NCBI GenBank assembly: GCA_030152505.1
Contig: JASLJO010000122.1
Coordinates: forward strand, 1 to 8,881
Direction of reading: 5' to 3'
Source: Solirubrobacterales bacterium
Lineage (GTDB): Bacteria; Actinomycetota; Thermoleophilia; Solirubrobacterales; 70-9
DNA: 8,881 nt
The number at the start of each line of letters is the position of its first letter. Position 1 is the stretch's first letter. The notes beneath the pieces were generated by a model, which saw nothing but the letters and a program-made list of their open reading frames with translations, was not told where the DNA came from and made no database searches. The translations under genes and the position numbers were made by a program. Shown piece by piece: positions 1 through 6,567 of this stretch.

Positions 1-566
1 AAGTACTCGACGTACTCCTCCGGGGTGGTGTAACCGACCGTGTCGGGGATGTTGATCACGGTCGCTCCCTCCTCGACCGCGATCGCGCAGACCTCGGCGG
101 TGAACTCGACGTCGGCTCGGGTTGCGTCCATCGGCGAGAACTCGACGTCCTCGCAGTAGGACTTTGCCAGCACCACGGCGGCGCGAGCCTGACCCTTGAC
201 GTCCTCGCGGTCGGTCTGCAGCTGGTGCTCGATGTGGATGTCGGAGGTCGAGATGAAGGTGTGGATGCGCGGTCGGGCGGCGTCGCGGATCGCCCCCCAG
301 GCGGCGTCGATGTCGGCCTTGTGGGTGCGGGCGAGGCCGCAGATCGTCGGGCCCTCGACGTTGCGCGAGATCGCCTCGACCGCCTCGAAATCGCCCGGCG
401 AGGTGATCGGAAATCCAGCCTCGATCACGTCGACGCCGAGCCGCGCCAGCTGCTGGGCGATCTCGACCTTCTCGGCGGTATTGAGCGAGATGCCGGGTGA
501 CTGCTCGCCGTCGCGCAGAGTGGTGTCGAAGATGTGGACGCGGTTTGCGTCGGATGGGGTGCTCAT
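1..566 (-). CDS. leuA: 2-isopropylmalate synthase, N-terminal part (truncated by window edge)
   Basis: LeuA condenses acetyl-CoA with 2-oxoisovalerate, the first committed step of leucine synthesis, in the cytoplasm. Only the first 188 codons are present; the gene runs off the left edge. The protein starts MSTPSDANRVHIFDTTLRDG and continues EQSPGISL. The DTTLRDGEQSPG signature lies at residues 14-25; by family knowledge Arg18 is catalytic and Asp19 a metal ligand. GLARTHKADID and the FISTSDIHIEHQL stretch are typical of the LeuA TIM barrel, as is VEFSPMDATRAD. The distal HxH metal motif and the regulatory domain are outside the window. The start is ATG at 564-566, with a strong Shine-Dalgarno (AGGAGG, complement of 574-579) seven bases upstream. 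The N-terminus is short, unlike the longer mycobacterial form. Expression is probably controlled by the leader at 575-696. Isopropylmalate synthase is much more likely than homocitrate or citramalate synthase because of the leucine leader, but the specificity-determining C-terminal part is not visible. Confidence 0.95.
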   Translation of the reverse strand, partial: MSTPSDANRVHIFDTTLRDGEQSPGISLNTAEKVEIAQQLARLGVDVIEAGFPITSPGDFEAVEAISRNVEGPTICGLARTHKADIDAAWGAIRDAARPRIHTFISTSDIHIEHQLQTDREDVKGQARAAVVLAKSYCEDVEFSPMDATRADVEFTAEVCAIAVEEGATVINIPDTVGYTTPEEYVEY

Positions 567-574
567 GGGACTGC

Positions 575-696
575 CTCCTTCTCCAGTGCTTTCGAATGAC
601 CTCTGTCTCTCGCGGCTGTCGCGCCGCCCAGCGCTATTCCCCCCGAAGGGGGAGGAGAAGGAGTAGCGCGAGGCTGTCGAGCCGGTGCGTCATTCG
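575..696 (-). promoter_or_regulatory. leuA leader: candidate leucine-responsive translational attenuator (pseudoknot)
   Basis: Two perfect complementary pairs are seen in the minus-strand RNA. A (696-689, CGAAUGAC, containing the leader-peptide AUG) pairs with A' (600-593, GUCAUUCG), 8 bp. B (663-654, CUCCUUCUCC, inside the leucine codon run) pairs with B' (584-575, GGAGAAGGAG), 10 bp, and B' contains most of the leuA Shine-Dalgarno. The order A-B-A'-B' makes a pseudoknot. Between B and A' are two local hairpins: a 5-bp stem closed by a UUCG tetraloop (652-639) and GCGGC/GCCGC (627-612). Neither has a U tract, so control of translation fits better than transcription termination. Inferred model: with ample leucine the ribosome leaves the leader and B masks the leuA Shine-Dalgarno; under leucine shortage it stalls on B and frees it. 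From memory, a conserved pseudoknot (LEU element) has been predicted upstream of leuA in Actinobacteria, and this looks like a member. Confidence 0.75.
634..693 (-). CDS. leucine-rich leader peptide of leuA
   Basis: A 19-codon reading frame, MTHRLDSLALLLLLPLRGE, ends in TAG at 634-636. Eight of its 19 residues are leucine, with five consecutive leucine codons (CTA CTC CTT CTC CTC, 666-652), then Pro and another Leu. This is the hallmark of an attenuator leader peptide whose translation senses charged leucyl-tRNA. CTA is expected to be rare in a genome of this base composition. The start is ATG at 691-693, with GAGG (complement of 700-703) six bases upstream. It lies 67 bases before the leuA start codon and on the same strand. 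The leucine codons double as the strand that pairs with the leuA Shine-Dalgarno. The peptide itself probably has no function once released. Confidence 0.85.
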   Translation of the reverse strand: MTHRLDSLALLLLLPLRGE

Positions 697-760
697 TCGC
701 CTCAGCTTAGCGTAGGCTGCGCCGATCGCAAGGCTGGATCGGACCACCGTTCTCGCGCTG
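694..760. promoter_or_regulatory. divergent promoter region between leuA leader and MFS gene
   Basis: This short gap must hold the promoters for the leuA leader (minus) and the exporter (plus). On the minus strand TACGCT (complement of 709-714) fits a TAnnnT -10 box. It would start the RNA near 702, giving a very short untranslated lead before the leader peptide. On the plus strand TAGCGT (708-713) and TAGGCT (713-718) also fit the -10 pattern and overlap it. No convincing -35 element is seen for either direction, so the assignments are tentative. Confidence 0.3.
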
Positions 761-2116
761 TTGGCCATGAGCCTGAGCGTGCTCGTGATCGCCAACGACT
801 TCTCCGCGGTCAACGTGGCGATCCCGACGATGGAGAAGGACTTCTCCACCAACATCAACACGATCCAGTGGGTCGTCAATGCCTACGCGCTCACCTTCGG
901 GGTCATGATCGTCACTGGCGGGCGCTTGGCCGACATGTTTGGCCGCCGGCGCGCTTTCTTCCTCGGCACGGCGATCTTCGCCTCGATGTCGGCTTTCGGC
1001 GGCGCCGCGCAGACGGAGACCTGGCTGATCGCCAGCCGCGTCGTGATGGGGATAGGCGGGGCGTTGATGTGGCCGGCGATCCTCGGCATGACCTTCGAGC
1101 TCCTACCCAGCGAGAAGGCGGGTCTGGCCGGCGGCATCATCCTCGGTGCGGCCGGCCTGGGTAACGCGATCGGCCCGTTGATCGGCGGCGTGCTCACCGA
1201 CACGCTCAGCTGGCGCTGGATCTTCTTCCTCAACGTGCCGATCGCCATCTTCGCCGTGATCGTCACCTACTACCTGGTGAAGGTGAAGGAGCCCGAGGTG
1301 GACGCGCAGCGGATCGACTACCCCGGGATCGCCACGATCTCGGTCGGCCTGGTCTCGCTGCTGGTCGCCCTCGACCAGGTCGACGACTGGGGCTGGGGCG
1401 ACCCGCGGGTGATCTTCATGCTGGCGTTGGCGGCGGTGCTGATCGCGGCCTTCGTGCCGATCGAGCGGCGGGCGGGGATGAACGCCCTCGTGCCCCGCGT
1501 GGTGATGAGGAACGAGAGCTTCCGCGCCTCCTGCGTGGCGATCACGATGATGTCGGCGACCTTCTTCGCCGCGCTGCTCTACCTGCCGCAGTTCATGCAG
1601 AAGCATCTCGGCTACTCACCGCTGGAAGCCGGGGTCGGCGTGCTGCCTTTCCTCGCCACCTTCGCCCTCGTCTCCTTCATCGCCGGACCGCTCTACAACC
1701 GCGTCGGCGCGAAGCCGCTGGCCGTGTTGGGCGCCGGATGCATCACGATCGCCCCGTTCCTCTTCTCGCAGGTGACCGAAGGCTCGGGCTACGGCGCCCT
1801 GGTGCCGGGGATGTTCGTGCTCGGCATCGGCATCGGCAGCTTCTACCCCACCGCGACCACCGCGGGGGTGACCTCGGTCAACGAATCGCAGAGCAGCCTC
1901 GCCGGCGGCATCCTCTACATGTGCCAGATCGCCGGCGGCGCAATCGGCCTCGGCCTGACCACGACGGTCTTCTCCGCCCAGGGATCCTTCGTCGACGGCA
2001 TCCAGGCGGCCTTCCGCCTCGACGCCGCCCTCTCCCTCGTGGGCTTTCTCATCGCCATCTTCTTCGTCGGCGGCCGGCTGCTCGGCCGCGAGCGTCAACA
2101 GGAAGAAATGGCCTAA
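761..2116 (+). CDS. MFS transporter, DHA2 (EmrB/QacA-like) drug:proton antiporter family
   Basis: Inner-membrane exporter, probably proton-driven, for hydrophobic drugs or metabolites; the substrate cannot be read from sequence. The 451-residue product is hydrophobic throughout, consistent with about 14 membrane segments. Family landmarks: TM1 with NDFSAVNVAIP (12-22), MFS motif A GGRLADMFGRRR (53-64), motif B around SRVVMGIGGALMWP (92-105), motif C GAAGLGNAIGPLIGG (129-143), and WRWIFFLNVPI (151-161), which is characteristic of DHA2. The C-terminus is a short charged cytosolic tail (GRERQQEEMA). The start is uncertain. TTG at 761 or ATG at 767 are the only usual start codons available and neither has a Shine-Dalgarno. 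The frame is open back to 716 and the upstream residues (LDRTTVLALLA) would complete TM1, so a CTG start at 734 or an N-terminal sequence change is possible. It is divergent from leuA; no regulator gene lies beside it. Confidence 0.88.
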   Translation: MAMSLSVLVIANDFSAVNVAIPTMEKDFSTNINTIQWVVNAYALTFGVMIVTGGRLADMFGRRRAFFLGTAIFASMSAFGGAAQTETWLIASRVVMGIGGALMWPAILGMTFELLPSEKAGLAGGIILGAAGLGNAIGPLIGGVLTDTLSWRWIFFLNVPIAIFAVIVTYYLVKVKEPEVDAQRIDYPGIATISVGLVSLLVALDQVDDWGWGDPRVIFMLALAAVLIAAFVPIERRAGMNALVPRVVMRNESFRASCVAITMMSATFFAALLYLPQFMQKHLGYSPLEAGVGVLPFLATFALVSFIAGPLYNRVGAKPLAVLGAGCITIAPFLFSQVTEGSGYGALVPGMFVLGIGIGSFYPTATTAGVTSVNESQSSLAGGILYMCQIAGGAIGLGLTTTVFSAQGSFVDGIQAAFRLDAALSLVGFLIAIFFVGGRLLGRERQQEEMA

Positions 2117-2688
2117 GCGGCAGCCTGGCGCCAGCGGCGCTGGCTCAGTTCATCCCTACCGGAGCCGCCGCCGAGCGTATCGGTGCCCAAGCCGCCCCTG
2201 AGCAGGTCGTTGCCGGGTCCTCCGATCAAGAGGTCATCGCCCGGGCCGCCGTAGAGCTGGTCGTCGCCGCGACCGCCGACCAAGCGGTCGTCACCGAGCC
2301 CCCCGATCAGCCTGTCCGCGGCTGAGCCGCCGACGAGGACGTCGTTGCCGCCGCCGCCGCGCATCGTCACCGGTGCGATGACGTCGCCGGCAACACGGAC
2401 GCGGTCCTCGCCACCGCCGGCGTTGACTTCGAAGCCGGCGATCGTCGGGGCGTCGCAGACCAGCTCGTTGGGGTTTTCCCCGGCGTGCGCGCAGACATCA
2501 CCGCCGACTTCGAGCTCCACCACGGAGTCGATCACGTACTGGCGACCGTCAGAGGTCAGCCAGATCTTGATCGCGTTCGCTTCGTCTCCGCCGGCGAGCA
2601 GGACCGTGTACGACTTTGCCCCGGCATGGGCGAGCCCGGGCGCGAGCAGCGCCATCAGAGCGAGCGAGATGAGCAAGATCCTCTTCAT
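2113..2688 (-). CDS. small secreted RTX (hemolysin-type calcium-binding repeat) protein
   Basis: A 191-residue exported protein of unknown role. Residues 1-22 form a Sec-type signal peptide (KR, a hydrophobic core, then AHA before Gly23). Residues 23-110 are a beta-rich region with no family I recognise, carrying two cysteines (66 and 78) that could form a disulfide outside the cell. Residues 111-182 are eight contiguous nonapeptides of the GGxGxDxLx type, which in known RTX proteins fold into a calcium-binding parallel beta roll. The last nine residues (QRRWRQAAA) are basic. There is no catalytic domain, so it may be a calcium-dependent surface or structural protein, not a toxin. Classical RTX proteins leave by type I secretion without an N-terminal signal; a Sec signal with RTX repeats is a pattern I associate with actinobacterial secreted proteins. 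The ATG has only a weak, close AAGG. Its TAG overlaps the convergent exporter's TAA. Confidence 0.85.
   Translation of the reverse strand: MKRILLISLALMALLAPGLAHAGAKSYTVLLAGGDEANAIKIWLTSDGRQYVIDSVVELEVGGDVCAHAGENPNELVCDAPTIAGFEVNAGGGEDRVRVAGDVIAPVTMRGGGGNDVLVGGSAADRLIGGLGDDRLVGGRGDDQLYGGPGDDLLIGGPGNDLLRGGLGTDTLGGGSGRDELSQRRWRQAAA
2143..2358 (-). repeat. eight tandem 27-bp units encoding RTX nonapeptides
   Basis: Eight in-frame units of nine codons encode GGGGNDVLV, GGSAADRLI, GGLGDDRLV, GGRGDDQLY, GGPGDDLLI, GGPGNDLLR, GGLGTDTLG and GGSGRDELS. The second unit (GGSAADRLI) departs from the calcium-binding consensus at positions 4-5, and the last two are less canonical. The repeat is conserved at protein level, and the DNA units have diverged. 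Confidence 0.85.
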
Positions 2689-2731
2689 CAGCCTTAGTCG
2701 TCCCCGCCGCCTGTCGGGGTCGGAGCGTCTA

Positions 2732-3763
2732 CTACGGGAACAACACGACCTTGCCTACGTTGCGGCGTTCGGCGATGAATTTGTGCGCATCTCCGGCGCG
2801 ATCGAAGGGAAAGGCCTCGGCGACGACAGGCTGTAGACGACCGGCCTCGAGATCCTCCGTCAGCGGATCGAGCACCCGGTCGAGGTTGCCCTCGGCGTCC
2901 CACCACTTGAGCATGTTGAGCCCGAAGACCCCTTTGTTCTCGTTCATGATCAGCAGGCTCTTCCACCACGGCATCGTCGTCGTCGGCATCGACAACAGGC
3001 TCTTCAGCATCGCCGGGACGTTTCGCTTGCCTTCCTTGGTGCCCTCAGAGAGGCCGTACATGACCAGCCGCCCACCAGCGCGGAGCAGGCGATAGTCCTT
3101 GCGGAAAGAGGTCGGGCCGAGCGCGTCGATCACGAGATCCACTCCCTCGCCGCCGGTCAGCCGCATCGTCTCCGCCTCGAAATCTGACGAGCGGTAGTCG
3201 ATCGGATGATCGACCCCCTGGGCGCGAATGGCGTCGTGCTTCGATGCCGAGGCCGTTCCGAAGATCTCGGCGCCGGTGTTGCGGGCGATCTGCGTCGCCG
3301 AAATCCCAACTCCGCCCGCCGCGGCGTGGATCAGGACACGATCGCCCTTGCGCAGGCTGCCCATCAGGATCAGCGCCGCGTAGGCGGTGCCGTAGTTGAC
3401 CGGGATGGCGGCCCCCTGCTCGAAGCTGAGGTCGGCGGGCAGGGCGAATGCCTGTGCTGCGGGGACCGTGACCAACTCCGCCTGGCCGCCGAAGCGCGTC
3501 CCGCCGACGACCCGGTCGCCGACCGTGAACTCGCTCACCCCCTCGCCGACCGACTCGACCTCGCCGGCAACCTCATAGCCGAGCACGCACGGCGGCTTGG
3601 GCGCGTCCGGATAGAGGCCTACGCGAGCCATCGTGTCGGCGAAGTTGATCCCCGCCGCTTTGACCGCGATCCGGACCTCGCCGGGGCCGACCGGAGGGTC
3701 CGGGCGCTCTTCGACGCGCAGCACGTCGTAGCCCCCCGTTCCGGTCAACACCACCGCCTTCAT
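2732..3763 (-). CDS. zinc-independent NADPH:quinone oxidoreductase-like MDR protein (VAT-1-like)
   Basis: Cytosolic medium-chain dehydrogenase/reductase of 343 residues, the usual family length. The N-terminal GroES-like domain includes GEVRIAVKAAGINFADTMAR and the LGYEVAGEVESVG motif (61-73). It lacks the catalytic zinc ligands and the four-cysteine structural zinc loop, so it belongs with the quinone oxidoreductase/VAT-1 branch. The nucleotide-binding domain has AAAGGVG (147-153), which in this family binds NADPH. The region around 255-290 (SMPTTTMPWWKSLLIMNENKGVFGLNML) resembles the VAT-1-like subgroup. The likely reaction is NADPH-dependent reduction of quinones or activated alkenes; the substrate is unknown. 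ATG at 3761-3763 lacks a good Shine-Dalgarno, but TAGGCT lies exactly seven bases upstream, which suggests a leaderless transcript. Only 20 bases separate it from the serA stop, so readthrough from serCA is also plausible. The RTX gene follows 43 bases later. Confidence 0.88.
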   Translation of the reverse strand: MKAVVLTGTGGYDVLRVEERPDPPVGPGEVRIAVKAAGINFADTMARVGLYPDAPKPPCVLGYEVAGEVESVGEGVSEFTVGDRVVGGTRFGGQAELVTVPAAQAFALPADLSFEQGAAIPVNYGTAYAALILMGSLRKGDRVLIHAAAGGVGISATQIARNTGAEIFGTASASKHDAIRAQGVDHPIDYRSSDFEAETMRLTGGEGVDLVIDALGPTSFRKDYRLLRAGGRLVMYGLSEGTKEGKRNVPAMLKSLLSMPTTTMPWWKSLLIMNENKGVFGLNMLKWWDAEGNLDRVLDPLTEDLEAGRLQPVVAEAFPFDRAGDAHKFIAERRNVGKVVLFP

Positions 3764-3770
3764 GGTTCGA

Positions 3771-3776
3771 AGCCTA
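3771..3776 (-). promoter_or_regulatory. candidate -10 box (TAGGCT) for the oxidoreductase gene
   Basis: TAGGCT on the minus strand fits TAnnnT and lies exactly seven bases before the ATG, so transcription would begin at or next to the start codon. The same geometry is seen at the cupin and TIR genes. No clear -35 element is visible. Confidence 0.4.
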
Positions 3777-3783
3777 CCTCGCG

Positions 3784-5364
3784 TTAAAGGTTGATCGAGC
3801 GGCCGACCGAGAAGCCGTCCAGCTGGAGGATCTTCTCGATCGTCTCCGCCCGTACCGGCGCGTCGGTGGTCAATGCCATCACCGCGCGTTCGCCGTCGGC
3901 CTCGGCACCGACGGCCGCCGAGACGATGTTGACGCTCTCCTCGCCGAACATCGTCCCCACCCTGCCGATCATCCCCGGCCGGTCGGCGTAGCGGAAGACG
4001 GCGAGATGGTCGGCGAAGGGAAGGTAGAAGCTCTCGCCCCAGACGGAGACGAGGTAGGGCTCGTTGCGCGGGCCGACGCCGGTTCCGGCGACCTCGACCG
4101 CGTCGGAACCCGAGCCCAACCGGACGGTGACCAGCTCGGTGAAGTCCTTGGAGCCGCTCTCCTTGGTCTCGACGAGGTCGATGCCTCGCTCCTCGGCCAT
4201 CTGCGGCGCGTTGACCAGGTTGACCGGCTCCTCGGTATGGCCCGAGAGGACGCCGACCAGGACCGCGATGCCGAGCAGGCGCGTGTCGTGAGAAGCGATG
4301 CGGCCGCGGAACTCGACCGTGACGCCGTCAACCGAGCCATCGCCGAGCCCCTGTGCCAGGCGGCCGAGCTTTTCGCAGAGCGGCACGAAGGGGGCGAGCG
4401 CCTCCATCTCCTCGGGCCGCACGGCGGCGATGTTGACCGCGTTGGTGACGACCCCTCCACTCAGCGCCGCGATCACCTGTTCGGCCGTGACCACCCCGGC
4501 ACGGTCTTGCGCCTCCGCGGTCGAGGCGCCCAGGTGAGGCGTGACCACGACGTCGTCGCGGCCGAAGAGCGGGTGCTCGGTAAAGGGCTCGGAGGGAAAG
4601 ACGTCGAGCGCCGCGCCGGACAACTTGCCGGACTCGAGGCCGGCCAGCACCGCGTCGAGATCGACCAGCTCGCCGCGGGCGCAGTTGACGACGCGCGCGC
4701 CGTCCTTCATCGCCGCGACGGCGTCGGCATCGATCAGGTCGATCGTGTCAGGCGTCTTCGGTACGTGCAGGGTGACGATGTCGGCGCGGCCGAACAGGTC
4801 CCCGAGCTCCTCGGCGCCTTCAACGCCGAGCTCGCGGAAACGCTCGGCCGAGACGAACTTGTCGAAGGCGACCACCTCCATCTCGAAGGCCTGGGCGCGC
4901 TTGGCGACCAGCTGGCCGATGCGGCCGAAGCCGACCACGCCGAGGGTCTTGCCGTAGAGCTCGGCGCCCTTGAACTCAGGGCGCTCCCAGGCACCGCTGA
5001 TCAGCGAGGCGTGCGCCCGTGGCACGTTGCGACAGAGGGCGAGCATCAGCGCCAGGGTGTGCTCAGCGGCCGCCACCGAGTTCGATTCGGGTGCGTTGGC
5101 GACGACGATGCCGCGGCGAGTGGCGGCCGGGATGTCGACGTTGTCGACGCCGGTTCCCGCCCGGCCGATCACCTTGAGCCGGACGCCTCGCTCGATCAGC
5201 TCCGGGGTCACCTGGGTCGCGGAACGGACGAGCAGCGCGTCGTAATCCCCGATCGCATCGCTCAGCTCCTGCTCGGACATCTCCAGGCCGAGGTCGACCT
5301 CGAAGCTCTCGCGCAGCAGCTCGACGCCCGAGTCGGCGATCTTCTCCCGGACCAGGACCTTCAC
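3784..5364 (-). CDS. serA: D-3-phosphoglycerate dehydrogenase
   Basis: SerA oxidises 3-phosphoglycerate to 3-phosphohydroxypyruvate with NAD, the first step of serine synthesis, in the cytoplasm. The 526-residue product has the length of the long (type 1) form, with an added intervening domain and a C-terminal ACT domain. Landmarks: substrate-binding RSAT and GRAGTGVDNVD (68-77), NAD-binding VGFGRIG (144-150), catalytic Arg230 in NCARG, Glu259 in PSEP, and His277 in PHLGAST. Residues about 450-526 (FRYADRPGMIGRVGTMFG onward) form the ACT domain, which in this family binds serine for feedback inhibition. The start is taken as GTG at 5362-5364, giving MKVLVREKIAD, typical of SerA. GAGG lies seven bases upstream, and the GTG overlaps the serC TGA as GTGA, indicating translational coupling. 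The open frame upstream of this GTG is only the antiparallel shadow of serC coding in another frame. Confidence 0.96.
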   Translation of the reverse strand: MKVLVREKIADSGVELLRESFEVDLGLEMSEQELSDAIGDYDALLVRSATQVTPELIERGVRLKVIGRAGTGVDNVDIPAATRRGIVVANAPESNSVAAAEHTLALMLALCRNVPRAHASLISGAWERPEFKGAELYGKTLGVVGFGRIGQLVAKRAQAFEMEVVAFDKFVSAERFRELGVEGAEELGDLFGRADIVTLHVPKTPDTIDLIDADAVAAMKDGARVVNCARGELVDLDAVLAGLESGKLSGAALDVFPSEPFTEHPLFGRDDVVVTPHLGASTAEAQDRAGVVTAEQVIAALSGGVVTNAVNIAAVRPEEMEALAPFVPLCEKLGRLAQGLGDGSVDGVTVEFRGRIASHDTRLLGIAVLVGVLSGHTEEPVNLVNAPQMAEERGIDLVETKESGSKDFTELVTVRLGSGSDAVEVAGTGVGPRNEPYLVSVWGESFYLPFADHLAVFRYADRPGMIGRVGTMFGEESVNIVSAAVGAEADGERAVMALTTDAPVRAETIEKILQLDGFSVGRSINL

Positions 5365-6500
5365 CGCGTCACCTCGGGCGCGTTCTCGATCGTCCAGTCG
5401 ACACAGGCGACAAGCGCCTCGACGTCGGCCGGCTCGACCGCGGGAAACATGCCGACACGCAGCTGGTTGCGACCGAGCTTGCGGTAGGGCTCGACGTCGA
5501 CGATGCCGTTGGCACGCAAGGTCGCGGCGAGCGCGGTCGCGTCGACCTCTTCGGCGAAGTCGATCGTGCCGACGACGAGCGAGCGCTTGGCCGGATCGGC
5601 GACGAAGGGTGCGGCGAGCTCCGTCTCCTTGGCCCAGGTGTAGAGGTGTCCCGAGGAGGCGCCGGTGCGCTTCACACACCACTCGAGCCCACCGTTGCCG
5701 AGCATCCACTCGACCTGGTCGGCAAGTAGCAGCAGGGTCGCCAGCGCGGGCGTGTTGTAGGTCTGGTTCTTGCGCGAATTCTCGATCGCCGTCTGCAGCG
5801 AGAGGAAGGCGGGCTGCCAGCGGCCCCCGGCGCCGTCGAGCTCGCCGATCCGCTCGATCGCGGCCGGGCTGAGTGCCGCCAGCCAGAGGCCGCCGTCGGC
5901 GCCGAAGGCCTTCTGCGGCGCGAAGTAGTAGGCGTCGGCCTGGCTCGCGTCGAGCGGCAGGCCGCCGGCCCCCGAGGTGGCGTCGACGAGGACGAGCGCG
6001 TCGCCGGCGCCTTCTGGTCGACGAACATCGACCATCACTCCGGTCGAGGTCTCGTTGTGCGCCCAGGCGATGACGTCGGCGGCCCGATCGGCCACCGGGT
6101 CGGGAGCATCGCCGGGCTCGGCCTCGACCAGGATCGGATCCTCGAGGAAGGGTGCGCCCGCCGTCGCCTTGGCGAACTTCTGCGAGAACTCTCCGTAGGT
6201 GAGGTGGAGTGCCCGCTCGCGCACCAGCCAGGCGGCGGCGGCGTCCCAGAAGGCGGTGGCACCGCCGTTGCCGAGTGCGACCTCGTAGCCGTCGGGCAGG
6301 CTGAGCAGCTCGGCGAGGCCGTCGCGCACCCGTGCGACGAGGTCGCGCACCGGCGCCTGGCGGTGCGAAGTGCCCATCAGGTCGGCCCGTTCGGCCAGTG
6401 CCGCCAGCGCCTCTGGGCGGACCTTGGAAGGGCCGCAACCGAAGCGTCCGTCGGCGGGCTTCAGGTCGGCCGGGATCTGTATGGAAGTCGAGGTCGGCAT
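5361..6500 (-). CDS. serC: phosphoserine aminotransferase (Mycobacterium-type)
   Basis: SerC is a pyridoxal-phosphate enzyme that transfers the amino group of glutamate to 3-phosphohydroxypyruvate, giving phosphoserine, the second step of serine synthesis. The 379-residue product matches class V aminotransferases of the actinobacterial SerC type. Visible features: FGCGPSKVRPE (20-30) near the N-terminus, GTSHRQ (43-48), GNGGATAFWDAA (78-89) in the cofactor phosphate region, HNETSTGV (148-155), Asp173 in VDATSG, and the Schiff-base lysine Lys197 in FAPQKAFGADGG. It overlaps serA by four bases and so forms a serCA pair; no serB is seen in the window. ATG at 6498-6500 has no Shine-Dalgarno. TAACCT (complement of 6511-6516) ten bases upstream may be its -10 box, implying a very short leader. 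It is divergent from the cupin gene, with a 67-base gap. Confidence 0.95.
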   Translation of the reverse strand: MPTSTSIQIPADLKPADGRFGCGPSKVRPEALAALAERADLMGTSHRQAPVRDLVARVRDGLAELLSLPDGYEVALGNGGATAFWDAAAAWLVRERALHLTYGEFSQKFAKATAGAPFLEDPILVEAEPGDAPDPVADRAADVIAWAHNETSTGVMVDVRRPEGAGDALVLVDATSGAGGLPLDASQADAYYFAPQKAFGADGGLWLAALSPAAIERIGELDGAGGRWQPAFLSLQTAIENSRKNQTYNTPALATLLLLADQVEWMLGNGGLEWCVKRTGASSGHLYTWAKETELAAPFVADPAKRSLVVGTIDFAEEVDATALAATLRANGIVDVEPYRKLGRNQLRVGMFPAVEPADVEALVACVDWTIENAPEVTR

Positions 6501-6519
6501 CCGGCGGCCAAGGTTATTG

Positions 6520-6531
6520 ACCCGCGCGGGT
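6520..6531. promoter_or_regulatory. 12-bp palindrome in the serC/cupin divergent promoter region
   Basis: ACCCGCGCGGGT is a perfect palindrome between two divergently transcribed genes. It lies just upstream of the serC -10 candidate and touches the -35 candidate of the cupin gene. That position suits a repressor or activator site serving both, but G+C palindromes are common by chance in this base composition. Confidence 0.3.
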
Positions 6532-6560
6532 GGACCTCGCCGACGCGTCTCGCGTACGAT
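6531..6560 (+). promoter_or_regulatory. candidate promoter of the cupin gene (leaderless)
   Basis: TGGACC (6531-6536, four of six matches to TTGACA) and TACGAT (6555-6560, a good -10 hexamer) are separated by 18 bases. The -10 ends seven bases before ATG 6568, so the RNA would begin at the start codon. No Shine-Dalgarno is present, which fits. Confidence 0.5.
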
Positions 6561-6567
6561 GCGCGCG

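Noticed and set aside
639..652. UUCG hairpin as an intrinsic terminator of the leuA leader
   Set aside because: The stem is stable, but AAUAGC follows it and there is no U run, so translational control is favoured.
634..879. 81-residue minus-strand frame whose end is the leader peptide
   Set aside because: The upstream part lies antisense to the MFS gene; only the last 19 codons have a Shine-Dalgarno and biological sense, and these are reported as the leader peptide.
1103..2098. Minus-strand reading frames opposite the MFS gene
   Set aside because: They have low-complexity His/Glu/Arg/Asp-rich composition and no start signals, and the opposite strand encodes a clear transporter.
2702..2718. 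CCCCG...CGGGG inverted repeat between the oxidoreductase and RTX genes
   Set aside because: Short stem, no T run on the minus strand, and such repeats are frequent in this base composition.
4006..5487. Long plus-strand reading frame opposite serA
   Set aside because: It is antisense to a well-matched SerA/SerC and has the biased composition (R, D, E, G, V, L) typical of mirror frames in high-GC DNA; it shows no motif.
5365..6438. N-terminal extension of the serA frame
   Set aside because: It runs inside serC in another frame, is arginine/glycine-rich, and the family start at the GTG (5362-5364) has a good Shine-Dalgarno.
6370..6567. Longer start for the cupin gene
   Set aside because: It is antisense to the serC N-terminus and upstream of a convincing promoter; the cupin domain needs none of it.
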